Below are positions 24,504 through 33,402 of a stretch of 64,000 bases of DNA, piece by piece; position 1 is the stretch's first letter, and every line of letters starts with the position of its first letter. Below the pieces are notes generated by a model. The model was given only the letters and a program-made list of their open reading frames with translations. It was not told the DNA's origin and did not search any database. Origin of the DNA: Sinomonas gamaensis (lineage in GTDB: Bacteria; Actinomycetota; Actinomycetes; Actinomycetales; Micrococcaceae); the NCBI RefSeq assembly GCF_005876955.1, contig NZ_SSCL01000003.1, forward strand, positions 310,001-374,000, written 5' to 3'. Position numbers and translations under genes: made by a program.

Positions 24504-25856
24504 ATGGCATTCCCCGTCAACCGTCGCGGCTTCCTCGCCCTCACCGGAGCTGGGGCCGGCGCCCTCGCCCTGGCCGCCTGCGCCGGCCCGGACACCTCCG
24601 GCGGTACGGCCGCCAAAGCGGGCGCCAGTCCCGACACCGACTTCTCCAACGTCAAGCCCGCTTCGAGCATCGAGTTCTGGACGAACCACCCCGGCCAGTC
24701 GCAGGCTGTCGAGCAGCAGATCATCGAAAAGTTCCAGAAGGCGAACCCGGGCATCACGGTCAACCTCGTCACCGCGGGCGCGAACTACGAGGAGATCGCC
24801 CAGAAATTCCAGACGGCGCAGGCCGCGAAGTCGGGTCTGCCGGGCGTCGTGGTCCTCTCCGACGTCTGGTGGTTCCGCTACTACGTCAACGGGAACATCA
24901 TTCCGCTGGACTCGCTCGCCAAGCAGCTCGGCGTCCAGCTGAGCGACTACCGCGATTCGCTCGTCAAGGACTACCAGTACGGCGGCAAGCAGTGGGCCCT
25001 GCCGTACGGCCGTTCCACGCCGCTGTTCTACTACAACAAGGACCACTTCAAGGCCGCCGGCCTCCCCGACCGCGCGCCGAAGTCGTGGGACGAGTTCGAC
25101 GACTGGGCCCCCAAGCTCAAGGCAGCCTCGGGCGCCCAGTACGCCTACATGTACCCGGCCCTCGCCGGCTATGCCGGCTGGACGCTCCAGAACAACCTGT
25201 GGGGCTGGGGCTCCGGCTGGTCCAACAGCTGGGACATCACCTGCGATTCCGCCGACGCCGTCGCTGCGATGCAGTGGGTCCAGGACTCGGTGTACAAGGA
25301 CAAGTGGGCGGGCGTCTCCTCGAAGGAGTCGGCCGATGACTTCGCCGCGGGCATCGCCTCAGCGACCATTTCCTCGACCGGTTCGCTCGTCGGCATCCTG
25401 AAGAACGCCAAGTTCAACGTCGGGGTCGGCTTCCTCCCGGGCGGCCCGAAGGCGTCCACGAACGTCTGCCCCACCGGCGGCGCCGGCCTCGGCATCCCGT
25501 CTGGGATCACCAAGGAGCAGCAGCTTGCCGCGGCGATGTTCATCAAGTTCGTCGGAGAGCCGGAGAACACGGCCGCCTTCTCCGCCGCGACCGGCTACAT
25601 GCCTGTGCGCAAGTCCGCGGATATGACCGCCGTCCTCGCGAAGACCCCGCAGATCCAGACCGCAATCGACCAGCTCGCCGTGACCAAGGTCCAGGACAAC
25701 GCGCGCGTGTTCCTGCCGGGCGCCGACCAGGAGATGGCCAAGTCGGTCGCCAAGATCGTGACCCAGCAGGGTGACGTCAAGGCCATCATGGCGGACCTCA
25801 AGAAGACCCTCACGGGCATCTACGAGAAGGACGTCAGGCCGAAGCTGACCGCTTGA
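24504..25856 (+). CDS. CUT1 ABC transporter solute-binding lipoprotein (UgpB-like)
   Basis: 450 residues. The signal peptide carries a twin-arginine stretch (NRRGFLALTG) and a lipobox LAAC with Cys26, so it is probably Tat-exported and lipid-anchored on the outside. The body is a family 1 extracellular solute-binding protein (SSIEFWTNHPGQ; VVVLSDVWWFRYYVNG). The NLWGWGSGWSNSWD region, rich in Trp, suits sugar stacking. The binding protein is last in the operon, whereas it is more often first. Confidence 0.9.
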   Translation: MAFPVNRRGFLALTGAGAGALALAACAGPDTSGGTAAKAGASPDTDFSNVKPASSIEFWTNHPGQSQAVEQQIIEKFQKANPGITVNLVTAGANYEEIAQKFQTAQAAKSGLPGVVVLSDVWWFRYYVNGNIIPLDSLAKQLGVQLSDYRDSLVKDYQYGGKQWALPYGRSTPLFYYNKDHFKAAGLPDRAPKSWDEFDDWAPKLKAASGAQYAYMYPALAGYAGWTLQNNLWGWGSGWSNSWDITCDSADAVAAMQWVQDSVYKDKWAGVSSKESADDFAAGIASATISSTGSLVGILKNAKFNVGVGFLPGGPKASTNVCPTGGAGLGIPSGITKEQQLAAAMFIKFVGEPENTAAFSAATGYMPVRKSADMTAVLAKTPQIQTAIDQLAVTKVQDNARVFLPGADQEMAKSVAKIVTQQGDVKAIMADLKKTLTGIYEKDVRPKLTA

Positions 25857-25908
25857 ACCGAGTCTGCCCAAGCCCAGTCCGCCTGAGCCTAGCCCGCCTG
25901 GGTTAAGC

Positions 25909-25949
25909 ACGACGGCGCCGCTCACCTCAGAGGCGAGCGGCGCCGTCGT
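25909..25949. terminator. Bidirectional terminator between transporter and oxidoreductase
   Basis: Perfect 15-bp inverted repeat ACGACGGCGCCGCTC (25909-25923) with 25935-25949, 11-nt loop, between convergent genes. Confidence 0.75.
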
Positions 25950-25966
25950 CGTCTGTCGCTAGCTAG

Positions 25967-26890
25967 CTAGACCCGAACCACGAGCTTGCCGCGAACGTGC
26001 CCGCTCTCAAGCTTCCGATAGGCCTGGGCCGCGTCGGCGAGGTCGAAGATCTCGGCAATCTCGACCTTGAGCTTCCCCCGCGCGGCAAGGCCTGCGAGCT
26101 CGGCCAAGTTGGCGCGATCGGGACGGACCCAGATGTACTGGCCGCCGTAAACATCCCGAGCCCTGTGGTCTGTGATGGACGCGACGATGCCGCCGTCGCG
26201 AAGAAGAGCATGGACCGTGTCGAGTGCGGAGTGGCCCGCGAAGTCGAGGATGACGTCGAAGCCCTCCGGCGCGAGCGCCTTGGCCGCCTCGACCAGACCG
26301 TGTCCGTACGCCAGCGGCTCGGCCCCGAATGAGCGCAGGTACTCGTGGTTCCGCTCGGAGGCAGTGCCGATCACCCGCGCACCCGCGAGCACGGCGAGCT
26401 GGGTCGCGAACGAGCCCACTCCCCCCGCCGCGGCGTGGACGAGCACGGTCTGGCCAGCAGAGACGTCGGCGCGCCGCACCGCCTGAAGTGCGGTGAGGCC
26501 CGCAAGCGGCAGCGCGGCCGCCTCCTCGAAGCTCAACTCCTTCGGCTTGTGGGCTGCCGTCCGGACAGGGACCTCGACAAGTTCAGCGAGAGTGCCGCCT
26601 GAGACGACGTCCTTGCGGGCATAGGCAAGGATCTCGTCGCCCACTTCGAATTCCGGCGTGTCCAACCCGGTCTTCACCACGACCCCCGCCACATCCCATC
26701 CGGGAATCACCGGGAACACCGCATCCATGAGACCCCTGAGGTGACCTTGCCGGATCTTGTAGTCAACGGGATTGAGACTGGCGGCCTTGACCCGCACGAG
26801 CACGGAATCCGAGCCTGGATGGGCATCCCGGACTTCCCTCAGTTCAAGAACGTCTGCATCGCCGAAGCGTTCGTACGTTATCGCCTTCAC
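25967..26890 (-). CDS. NAD(P)-dependent quinone-oxidoreductase-type alcohol dehydrogenase
   Basis: 307 residues of the medium-chain dehydrogenase/reductase superfamily without the structural or catalytic zinc ligands, as in zeta-crystallin/QOR enzymes. It has an N-terminal GroES-like part (AASLNPVDYKIRQGHL; IPGWDVAGVVVKTG) and a Rossmann motif AAAGGVGSFATQLAVLAGARV for NADPH. Likely reduces quinones or reactive carbonyls. Two direct repeats lie 29-52 bp upstream of its start. Confidence 0.9.
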   Translation of the reverse strand: MKAITYERFGDADVLELREVRDAHPGSDSVLVRVKAASLNPVDYKIRQGHLRGLMDAVFPVIPGWDVAGVVVKTGLDTPEFEVGDEILAYARKDVVSGGTLAELVEVPVRTAAHKPKELSFEEAAALPLAGLTALQAVRRADVSAGQTVLVHAAAGGVGSFATQLAVLAGARVIGTASERNHEYLRSFGAEPLAYGHGLVEAAKALAPEGFDVILDFAGHSALDTVHALLRDGGIVASITDHRARDVYGGQYIWVRPDRANLAELAGLAARGKLKVEIAEIFDLADAAQAYRKLESGHVRGKLVVRV

Positions 26891-26918
26891 ATGTGTCCCG
26901 AACGTGCAGTCAACGGGC

Positions 26919-26942
26919 AGAATTCCCTGACGAGAATTCCCT
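26919..26942. repeat. Direct repeat upstream of the quinone oxidoreductase
   Basis: AGAATTCCCT occurs at 26919-26928 and again at 26933-26942 (14-bp spacing), each containing a GAATTC palindrome. It overlaps the stop codon of the membrane-protein gene and lies just upstream of the oxidoreductase start; a possible regulator site. Confidence 0.4.
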
Positions 26943-28551
26943 AGGGGGTGGCGTTCGGATTGACCGCCCCGAGGGTCAGCACCTCCGAGCCGAAGTCAGT
27001 GATGGTGTACCGACCGCATGGCACGGTCTGGCGGGGCGCATCCGTGACTGCGGCGGGGAGAGCCGGGGCAGGGTACTGGGCGTCGCTCAGCACGAAAGAG
27101 ACGTTCTGCGAGCGGTAGTCGGACCGATCGGTGAGCCAGGGATAGGCTCCGAACGAGTTGTCGACTTGGACGAGCTGCCGCGGATCCGCGAGATATGCCT
27201 TCGGCCCGCGAATCGTCCAGAATCGGCCGGCCCCTGTCCGGTGGCTCGCTGTGATCCACGTGTCCACGCAGCGGACGTCGGGATCCATCGCTTCGGCCGA
27301 GCTCCGCACGGCGAGGGCCGCCAAGGCCGATGCTCCGAGGGACGCCGCGGCGACCACCGCAACCAAGACCGTCAGCACCCGTCGCGGCAGCCTCCGAACA
27401 AGGCTCCCCTCGGAGAACAGCCCGGGCGCAAGGACCACGGCGCCGAGCGGTGCAAAGAACACCGGCTGGAAGTAGCGCGTTCCCACCCCGCCCAGTGCCA
27501 CCATCCCCACGACGACGACGAGCGGCGCCACCCACGCCACCCCGGCAACGACTCCGGCCGGACCGTCCGCAACTGCCACCGAACGGCGGAAGACGAAGAT
27601 CGCCACGAGGAGAAGCACCAGAACAGCAATCAGCTCGAGGGAGCCCAGGAGGTTCGACGTCCGGTCCAGAAGAAGCCGGGCATAGTAGATCAGGGTTCCC
27701 GAGGGATTGCCGGGATTCGCATAGGCCGGGCCGTCCTTCGTGATCATTGGCGCGAAGGGGATCCTCCCGAGAAGGCCCAAGGCCGCGCCCACTGCGAGGA
27801 CCGTCGCGACCCGACCGAAGGAGCGCCACGGCACGGCCCGCCTCCACGCGAGAAGCCCGAAGACCAGCACGAGCGGAATCGCTTCCCACCCCAGATAGAG
27901 GGGGTTGGTCAGGGTCGAAACAGCAGCCACGCCCAGGAGCCCGAATTCGAGAAACGTACGGCGACGTCGCGTGGCCACCCGTGCAAGCGGAGCGGCGAGG
28001 GCCGTCGAGAGCACGGACGCGATGACGGTCATGCTGTAAAACGTGCTCGTGGCCAGCAGGGACGCCAGTTCGAACGAGTCCCACCGCGACGAGTCCTCGA
28101 ACAGCGTCAGGAGGACGACGAGGCCGAACGCCGCGAGGGCCCCGGCGATGCGGCGGCCGCGCGCCCACTCGGGCCGAAGGAGGCCGCTCATGAGCCGAAG
28201 CGAACCGTACAGCAGGAGGAAGTTGGCCACCCCGACGGCGGCGAACGTACCCTTGATCCCGAGCCCCAGCGCCGCGATCGCGAAATACAGCCCCATCTCG
28301 GGAATGAAGAGGACCGCAGAGAGGGCCCAGTCCTGAGGCTGGCCCGCGACGACCGAGCTGCGGACGAGTGCGGGAAGGACAGTCTCGGAATCGTAGTAGA
28401 GCATCCACGAGCGGTCAGTTGCGGTGAGATGCACGACGACGACGAGCGCCAGCAGCACGGCGACCAACCATCCAGCCACCTCCGAGGCCCACCCAGCCAC
28501 CGGCGTGGCCCCCTCGCGGACCTCCCCCACAGCGTCCAGCTCACGCCTCAC
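26941..28551 (-). CDS. Uncharacterised polytopic membrane protein (GT-C-like architecture)
   Basis: 536 residues from GTG 28551 with GAGGGGG upstream. About ten to eleven hydrophobic helices span residues 30-410, followed by a hydrophilic C-terminal domain of about 110 residues with two Cys (DVRCVDTW and VPCGRY) that could pair outside the cell. The first loop carries acidic residues (YYDSETVLPALV), a layout seen in GT-C glycosyltransferases; there is no decisive motif. Placed between map and an oxidoreductase; function unknown. Confidence 0.75.
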   Translation of the reverse strand: MRRELDAVGEVREGATPVAGWASEVAGWLVAVLLALVVVVHLTATDRSWMLYYDSETVLPALVRSSVVAGQPQDWALSAVLFIPEMGLYFAIAALGLGIKGTFAAVGVANFLLLYGSLRLMSGLLRPEWARGRRIAGALAAFGLVVLLTLFEDSSRWDSFELASLLATSTFYSMTVIASVLSTALAAPLARVATRRRRTFLEFGLLGVAAVSTLTNPLYLGWEAIPLVLVFGLLAWRRAVPWRSFGRVATVLAVGAALGLLGRIPFAPMITKDGPAYANPGNPSGTLIYYARLLLDRTSNLLGSLELIAVLVLLLVAIFVFRRSVAVADGPAGVVAGVAWVAPLVVVVGMVALGGVGTRYFQPVFFAPLGAVVLAPGLFSEGSLVRRLPRRVLTVLVAVVAAASLGASALAALAVRSSAEAMDPDVRCVDTWITASHRTGAGRFWTIRGPKAYLADPRQLVQVDNSFGAYPWLTDRSDYRSQNVSFVLSDAQYPAPALPAAVTDAPRQTVPCGRYTITDFGSEVLTLGAVNPNATP

Positions 28552-28598
28552 GGTGCCCCCTCGTGCCCCTCGGCCTGCCTCCCGGACAGTCTAGGCCG

Positions 28599-29426
28599 TC
28601 AGGCGGGGATCGGTACCGGGGTCACGCCCAAGGGCTCGAGCTCAGAGGCCCCGCCGTCCTCGGAGGTGAGCACCCAGATGCCATCACTGTGGCGGGCGAC
28701 CGAATGCTCCCATTGCGACGAACGCGCGCCGTCGGTCGTCACGACGGTCCACTCGTCATCGAGCACCTTCGTATCGATGGAACCGCGGACCAGCATCGGC
28801 TCAATGGCCAGGGCCAGGCCCGGCTTGATCTTCGCGCCGCGATGGCCCGTGCGGTAGTTGAGCACATCCGGCGCCATGTGCATCTGGGAGCCGATCCCGT
28901 GGCCCACGTAGTCCTCGAGGATCCCGAGCGGTGCGCCGGGCTGGGCGGTCACGAAATCGTCGATGGCGTCGCCGATGTCGCCCACGTGCGTGCCACGGCC
29001 GAACGCGGCGATGCCGTGCCACATCGCCTGACGGGTGACCTCGGAGAGCCGCACGTCCTCGGGGTCGCCCTCGCCGACGATCACCGTGCGGGCCGAGTCC
29101 GCGTTCCAGCCCCGGACGATGCAGCCGCCGTCGATCGAGAGGATGTCGCCGTCACGCAGCTTCCGCTGGCCGGGAATCCCATGCACCACCTCGTCATTGA
29201 CGGAGACGCAGATGTGCTTCGGATAGCCGAAGTAGCCGAGGAAGTTGTACTGGGCGCCGGCCGCATCGACCACTTCGGCGAACGCCGCGTCCAGCTCGTC
29301 AGTGGAGACGCCCGGGGCCACAGCAGCCACGGCCGCGTCCAGAGCCCGGCTCAGCAGCACCCCGGCCTCCGCCATGATGCGCAGCTGTCCGTTGTTCTTG
29401 TACTCGATCTTGCGCTGTCCGATCAC
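28599..29426 (-). CDS. map: Methionine aminopeptidase, type I
   Basis: Removes the initiator Met from new proteins. 275 residues from GTG 29426 with GAGAGGAA upstream; the longer in-frame extension overlaps adk and is rejected. Metal ligands are in DGGCIVRGWNADSART (two Asp), GHGIGSQMH (His), AIEPML (Glu) and QWEHS (Glu). It follows adk in the conserved secY-adk-map order; the usual next gene, infA, is displaced by 8.4 kb. Confidence 0.95.
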   Translation of the reverse strand: MIGQRKIEYKNNGQLRIMAEAGVLLSRALDAAVAAVAPGVSTDELDAAFAEVVDAAGAQYNFLGYFGYPKHICVSVNDEVVHGIPGQRKLRDGDILSIDGGCIVRGWNADSARTVIVGEGDPEDVRLSEVTRQAMWHGIAAFGRGTHVGDIGDAIDDFVTAQPGAPLGILEDYVGHGIGSQMHMAPDVLNYRTGHRGAKIKPGLALAIEPMLVRGSIDTKVLDDEWTVVTTDGARSSQWEHSVARHSDGIWVLTSEDGGASELEPLGVTPVPIPA

Positions 29427-29448
29427 AGGATTCCTCTCCCCGCAGAAC

Positions 29449-29483
29449 AACGGCGCCGCCCGCTCAAGGCGAGTGGCGCCGTC
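29449..29483 (-). terminator. Imperfect hairpin between adk and map
   Basis: ACGGCGCC (29450-29457) pairs with GGCGCCGT (29475-29482); the inner part is imperfect. It is followed downstream by map in the same direction, so it is at most a partial terminator. Sequence resembles the terminator at 25909-25949. Confidence 0.4.
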
Positions 29484-29512
29484 GTCGTCAATTGCTGCTG
29501 TGCAGATCTGGC

Positions 29513-30097
29513 TCAGGCGGGATCCGGCGCGCCGTTCTTGATGGCGGCCAGAACGCGCTCGGTGACCTCGTCGATGGCGCCGATGCCGTCGACCTTGGTG
29601 AGGATGCCGCGCTCCTCGTAGCGCGACACGACCGCCTCGGTCTGCGTGTGGTAAAGCTCGAGGCGGTGACGGATCACCGTCTCGTTGTCGTCGCTGCGGC
29701 CCGTCTCCCGGGCGCGGCCCAGGAGGCGCTTGACGAGTTCCTCGTCGTCCGCGGTGAGCTGCAGGACCACGTCGAGGCTCAGGCCCGACTCCGCCAGGAT
29801 CTCGTCGAGGTACTCCACCTGCGCCACGGTGCGCGGGTAGCCGTCGAGGAGGAAGCCGTCGCGGACGTCGTCCTGCGCGAGGCGGTCGCGCACCATGCTG
29901 TTCGTCACGCTGTCCGGGACAAAGTCGCCTGCGTCTATGTACTTCTTGGCCTCGAGGCCGAGCGGAGTCTCCTCCTTGACGTTGAAGCGGAAGATGTCCC
30001 CGGTCGAGATGGCGACGATGCCGAGTCCGTGGGAGATCCGTTCGGCCTGAGTGCCCTTGCCGGAGCCAGGGGGGCCAATGAGCAGCATTCTCGTCAT
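29513..30097 (-). CDS. adk: Adenylate kinase
   Basis: Interconverts ATP + AMP and 2 ADP. 194 residues: P-loop GPPGSGKGTQ, AMP-binding ISTGDIFRFN, and DGYPRTVAQVEYLDE. The lid is the short form without zinc Cys, giving a shorter protein than the 210-220-residue type. ATGA overlap with secY. Confidence 0.97.
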   Translation of the reverse strand: MTRMLLIGPPGSGKGTQAERISHGLGIVAISTGDIFRFNVKEETPLGLEAKKYIDAGDFVPDSVTNSMVRDRLAQDDVRDGFLLDGYPRTVAQVEYLDEILAESGLSLDVVLQLTADDEELVKRLLGRARETGRSDDNETVIRHRLELYHTQTEAVVSRYEERGILTKVDGIGAIDEVTERVLAAIKNGAPDPA

Positions 30098-31416
30098 CGC
30101 AGTAGTCCTTCGTAGTGTCGCTGTTGGAGCTGTGCATCGATCTGCTTGACCGTCTCGAGGCCCACGCCCACCATGATGAGGATCGACGTGCCGCCGAACG
30201 GGAAGTTCGTGTTGGCCTGCACCAGCACGAGCGCGATCAGCGGAATGAGGGCCACGATGCCGAGGTACAGCGAGCCCGGCAGCGTGATGCGCGAAAGTAC
30301 GTACTGCAGGTAATCCGCAGTCGGCTTCCCGGCCCGGATGCCCGGGATGAAGCCCCCGTACTTCTTCATGTTGTCGGCAACCTCTTCAGGGTTGAAGGTG
30401 ATGGCGACGTAGAAGTATGTGAAGAAGAGGATCAGCACGAAGTAGATCACCATGTAGACCGGGTGATCGCCGCGCGTGAGGTTGTTGTTGATCCACTCGA
30501 CCCACGGCTGGATGTTCGAGCCGTCCTTCGGAGTGTTGAACTGGGCCACGAGCGCCGGCAGGTACAGCATCGACGACGCGAAGATCACCGGGATGACGCC
30601 GGCCATGTTGACCTTCACCGGGATGTAGGTGGTGGTTCCGCCGACCGTGCGGCGGCCGATCATGCGCTTCGCGTACTGCACAGGGATGCGCCGCTGGGAC
30701 TGCTCGACGAACACCACCAGAGCCATCGTGACGAGGCCGATCACCAGCACGATGAAGAACGTGCCCGGGCCCTTCGAGGACCAGATCGCGCCGAGCGACG
30801 CCGGGAAGTTCGCGGCGATCGACGTGAAGATGAGCAGCGACATGCCATTGCCGATGCCCTTCTCCGTCACCAGCTCGCCCATCCACATGATGAGCCCGGT
30901 GCCCGCCGTGAGCGTGATGATGACGAGCAGGGTCGTGATGATGCTCTGATCGGGGATGATCGGCAGCTGGCAGTTCGGGAACAGCTGGCCCGAACGGACG
31001 AGCGAGACGAGGGTCGTCGCATTCAGGAGGCCCAGCGCGATGGTCAGATACCGCGTGTACTGCGTGAGCTTCGTCTGCCCCGCCTGGCCCTCCTCGTACA
31101 GCTCCTGGAACCGCGGAATCACCACACGGAGCAGCTGCACGATGATGCTGGCCGTGATGTAGGGCATGATCCCCAGCGCGAATACCGAGACCTGCAGCAG
31201 CGCGCCGCCGCTGAACAGGTTCATGAGCTGGTAGATGCCCTGCTGCTGGTCCTGGCCGCTCACGAGCGGCGACAGGCACGTCTTGACGTTGCTGTAGTTG
31301 ACCCCTGGTGAGGGGATGAACGCGCCCAGACGGAAGATCGCGATGATGCCCAGCGTGAACAGCAGCTTGCGCCGCAGGTCCGGCGTTCGGAATGCCCGGC
31401 CAATGGCAGAGAGCAC
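30094..31416 (-). CDS. secY: Preprotein translocase subunit SecY
   Basis: 440 residues with ten predicted membrane helices; forms the protein-conducting channel with SecE and SecG. Typical stretches are the periplasmic hairpin after helix 1, and helix 7/8 loop FNPEEVADNMKKYGGFIPGI. It is preceded by its own candidate promoter and a strong hairpin that separates it from rplO. Confidence 0.97.
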   Translation of the reverse strand: MLSAIGRAFRTPDLRRKLLFTLGIIAIFRLGAFIPSPGVNYSNVKTCLSPLVSGQDQQQGIYQLMNLFSGGALLQVSVFALGIMPYITASIIVQLLRVVIPRFQELYEEGQAGQTKLTQYTRYLTIALGLLNATTLVSLVRSGQLFPNCQLPIIPDQSIITTLLVIITLTAGTGLIMWMGELVTEKGIGNGMSLLIFTSIAANFPASLGAIWSSKGPGTFFIVLVIGLVTMALVVFVEQSQRRIPVQYAKRMIGRRTVGGTTTYIPVKVNMAGVIPVIFASSMLYLPALVAQFNTPKDGSNIQPWVEWINNNLTRGDHPVYMVIYFVLILFFTYFYVAITFNPEEVADNMKKYGGFIPGIRAGKPTADYLQYVLSRITLPGSLYLGIVALIPLIALVLVQANTNFPFGGTSILIMVGVGLETVKQIDAQLQQRHYEGLLR

Positions 31417-31493
31417 GCTTCTCCTCCCCGATCACGAGGAACGTAGGGTCAGGGCTCGCGCGCAGACTGCTGCGCGAGCGAGTACAGCTACCG

Positions 31494-31524
31494 AGTCTAC
31501 CGGCTGGCCGTCCCCGGAGGATAA
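31494..31524 (-). promoter_or_regulatory. Candidate secY promoter
   Basis: - strand TAGACT (31494-31499), a classic actinobacterial -10, with TTATCC (31519-31524) 19 bp upstream. It lies after the rplO hairpin. A further inverted repeat GCTCGCGC/GCGCGAGC (31454-31461 and 31472-31479) would form a leader hairpin in the secY mRNA. Confidence 0.45.
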
Positions 31525-31559
31525 TTCCGGGGTTGCACGCCCGTTGCCGGCGCACGCGA

Positions 31560-31614
31560 AAGGCCCCCGCCGCGCGTCATGTGCGCTAGAGCACACGACG
31601 GCGGCAGGGGCCTT
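31560..31614 (-). terminator. Large hairpin between rplO and secY
   Basis: Outer arms AAGGCCCCCGCCGC (31560-31573) and GCGGCAGGGGCCTT (31601-31614) pair with one mismatch and continue inward through GTGCGC/GCACAC-type arms. It starts 34 bp past the rplO stop, ends in a short T run on the - strand, and likely terminates most spc transcripts. Confidence 0.7.
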
Positions 31615-31647
31615 CAGCTCACAGCCTCGGCTGGGCTCCGGGGATCG

Positions 31648-32118
31648 TCAGAGGACGGTCGTGGAGCCGCCCGCTGCGGCGATCTTCTCAGCCGCGGACG
31701 CGGAGAACGCGTGCGCGGTGATGTCGAACTTCACAGCCAGGTCGCCGTTGCCGAGCACCTTGACGGGCTGGTTCTTGCGAACGGCGCCCATCGCGATGAG
31801 CTCCTCGACACCCACTGTGCCACCCTCGGGGAACAGCTCGACGAGCCGCTCGAGGTTGACCACGGAGTACTCGACCCGGAAGGGGTTCTTGAAGCCGCGG
31901 AGCTTCGGGAGACGCATGTGCAGCGGAAGCTGCCCGCCCTCGAACCCTGCGCGGACCTGGTAGCGGGCCTTCGTACCCTTGGTACCGCGACCAGCGGACT
32001 TGCCCTTGGAGCCCTCACCGCGACCGACACGGGTCTTCGCGGTCTTGGCGCCGGCGGCCGGACGCAGGTGGTGAACCTTGAGGGCGTGAGCCTTCTGCTC
32101 GGTTTCCTTCTCAGCCAT
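31648..32118 (-). CDS. rplO: Ribosomal protein uL15
   Basis: 156 residues. Gly/Lys-rich N-terminal arm ([19 protein letters not shown]) that threads into 23S rRNA, and a C-terminal globular domain ending [12 protein letters not shown]. The start overlaps the rpmD stop by one base (TAATG). Confidence 0.97.
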   Translation of the reverse strand: MAEKETEQKAHALKVHHLRPAAGAKTAKTRVGRGEGSKGKSAGRGTKGTKARYQVRAGFEGGQLPLHMRLPKLRGFKNPFRVEYSVVNLERLVELFPEGGTVGVEELIAMGAVRKNQPVKVLGNGDLAVKFDITAHAFSASAAEKIAAAGGSTTVL

Positions 32119-32324
32119 TACTTCGCCTCCTCAACCTTCACGAGGTGCGGAACCGTGTTGATCATGCCCACGGTCACAGCGTCGGCCTTGCGGACGACAG
32201 TGTGGCCAATGCGCTTGAGGCCCAGGGAGCGCAGCGTCTCGCGCTGGTTCTGCTTGGCGCCGATGACGCCCTTGATCTGGGTGATCTCCAACGTGGCGTC
32301 GGAGGGAGCCAGGTTCTTCGCCAT
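32118..32324 (-). CDS. rpmD: Ribosomal protein uL30
   Basis: 68 residues: [20 protein letters not shown] and [20 protein letters not shown] are family-typical. It carries an N-terminal extension of about 9 residues relative to the 59-60-residue form. Confidence 0.96.
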   Translation of the reverse strand: MAKNLAPSDATLEITQIKGVIGAKQNQRETLRSLGLKRIGHTVVRKADAVTVGMINTVPHLVKVEEAK

Positions 32325-32327
32325 GAC

Positions 32328-33020
32328 TCAAACACCTGCCTTCTGGTTCTCGATGTTGCGCACCAGGGCAGCCGGGGCGACCTCCTCGAGCGGGAGACCA
32401 CGGCGGGCAGCCACAGCCTGCGGCTCCTCGAGACCCTTGAGCGCCTCGATCGTCGCGTGGACGATGTTGATCGCGTTCGAGGAACCGAGGGACTTCGAGA
32501 GCACGTCGTGGATGCCAGCGCACTCGAGGACGGCGCGCACCGGACCGCCGGCGATAACGCCGGTACCCGGGGCAGCCGGACGCAGCATGACGACGCCTGC
32601 AGCGGCCTCACCCTGCACACGGTGCGGGACAGTCGTGCCGACGCGGGGGACGCGGAAGAACGACTTCTTGGCCTCTTCGACGCCCTTCGCGATGGCCGCG
32701 GGAACTTCCTTGGCCTTGCCGTAGCCGACGCCCACGGTGCCGTTGCCGTCGCCGACCACCACGAGAGCCGTGAAGCTGAAGCGGCGGCCGCCCTTGACGA
32801 CCTTGGCGACGCGGTTGATGGTCACGACGCGCTCGACGAACTGGTTCTTCTCGGCGTCACGGCCACCGTCACGGCCACCGCGGCCGCCACGGTCGCCGCG
32901 ACCGCGGCCCTCGCCACGACGACCGCCGCGGCGGTCCTCGGTGGCGGGAGCGGCAGCCTCAGCGGCGCCCTCGGTCACATTCTCAGACACGTTGTCCTTC
33001 TCGTTGTTCTCAGCGGTCAC
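32328..33020 (-). CDS. rpsE: Ribosomal protein uS5 with Arg/Gly-rich N-terminal extension
   Basis: 230 residues against about 165 in E. coli. Residues 1-30 are acidic/Ala-rich, 31-58 are an Arg-Gly-Asp-rich block ([19 protein letters not shown]), then the standard core begins ([37 protein letters not shown]). S5 lines the mRNA entry channel. GTG start in a GTGA overlap with rplR. Confidence 0.97.
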   Translation of the reverse strand: MTAENNEKDNVSENVTEGAAEAAAPATEDRRGGRRGEGRGRGDRGGRGGRDGGRDAEKNQFVERVVTINRVAKVVKGGRRFSFTALVVVGDGNGTVGVGYGKAKEVPAAIAKGVEEAKKSFFRVPRVGTTVPHRVQGEAAAGVVMLRPAAPGTGVIAGGPVRAVLECAGIHDVLSKSLGSSNAINIVHATIEALKGLEEPQAVAARRGLPLEEVAPAALVRNIENQKAGV

Positions 33021-33400
33021 AGTGCCAGCCCGCCTTCCCGGGCGCCGTCTGCAATCGCAGCAACGCGGCCGTGGTACTTGTTGCCGCCGCGGTCGAACAC
33101 GACGGACTCGATGCCGGCAGCCTTGGCACGCTCGGCGACGAGCTCGCCGACCCGGCGGGCCTTCGCCGTCTTGTCGCCCTCGAACGCGCGGAGGTCAGCC
33201 TCGAGCGTGGAGGCCGAGACGAGCGTGATGCCCTTGCTGTCGTCGACAACCTGGACGAACACGTGGCGCGAAGACCGCGTGACGACGAGACGCGGACGCT
33301 CGGCAGAGCCGACGATGCGCTTGCGCAGGCGGATGTGCCGGCGCGAGCGGGACGCGGTGCGCGACTTCGCGGGCTGCTTCTTGTTGATGCTCAGACCCAT
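33017..33400 (-). CDS. rplR: Ribosomal protein uL18
   Basis: 127 residues; 5S rRNA-binding protein. [19 protein letters not shown] and [20 protein letters not shown] are conserved. It lies 2 bp behind rplF. Confidence 0.97.
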   Translation of the reverse strand: MGLSINKKQPAKSRTASRSRRHIRLRKRIVGSAERPRLVVTRSSRHVFVQVVDDSKGITLVSASTLEADLRAFEGDKTAKARRVGELVAERAKAAGIESVVFDRGGNKYHGRVAAIADGAREGGLAL

Positions 33401-33402
33401 GG

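Noticed and set aside
26893-28857. 654-codon open frame on the + strand opposite the membrane protein
   Set aside because: Arg/Gly/Pro/His-rich nonsense composition; the - strand frame shows clear membrane helices.
29427-30137. N-terminal extension of map across adk
   Set aside because: Out-of-frame reading of adk; MetAP similarity begins at GTG 29426 with a good ribosome-binding site.
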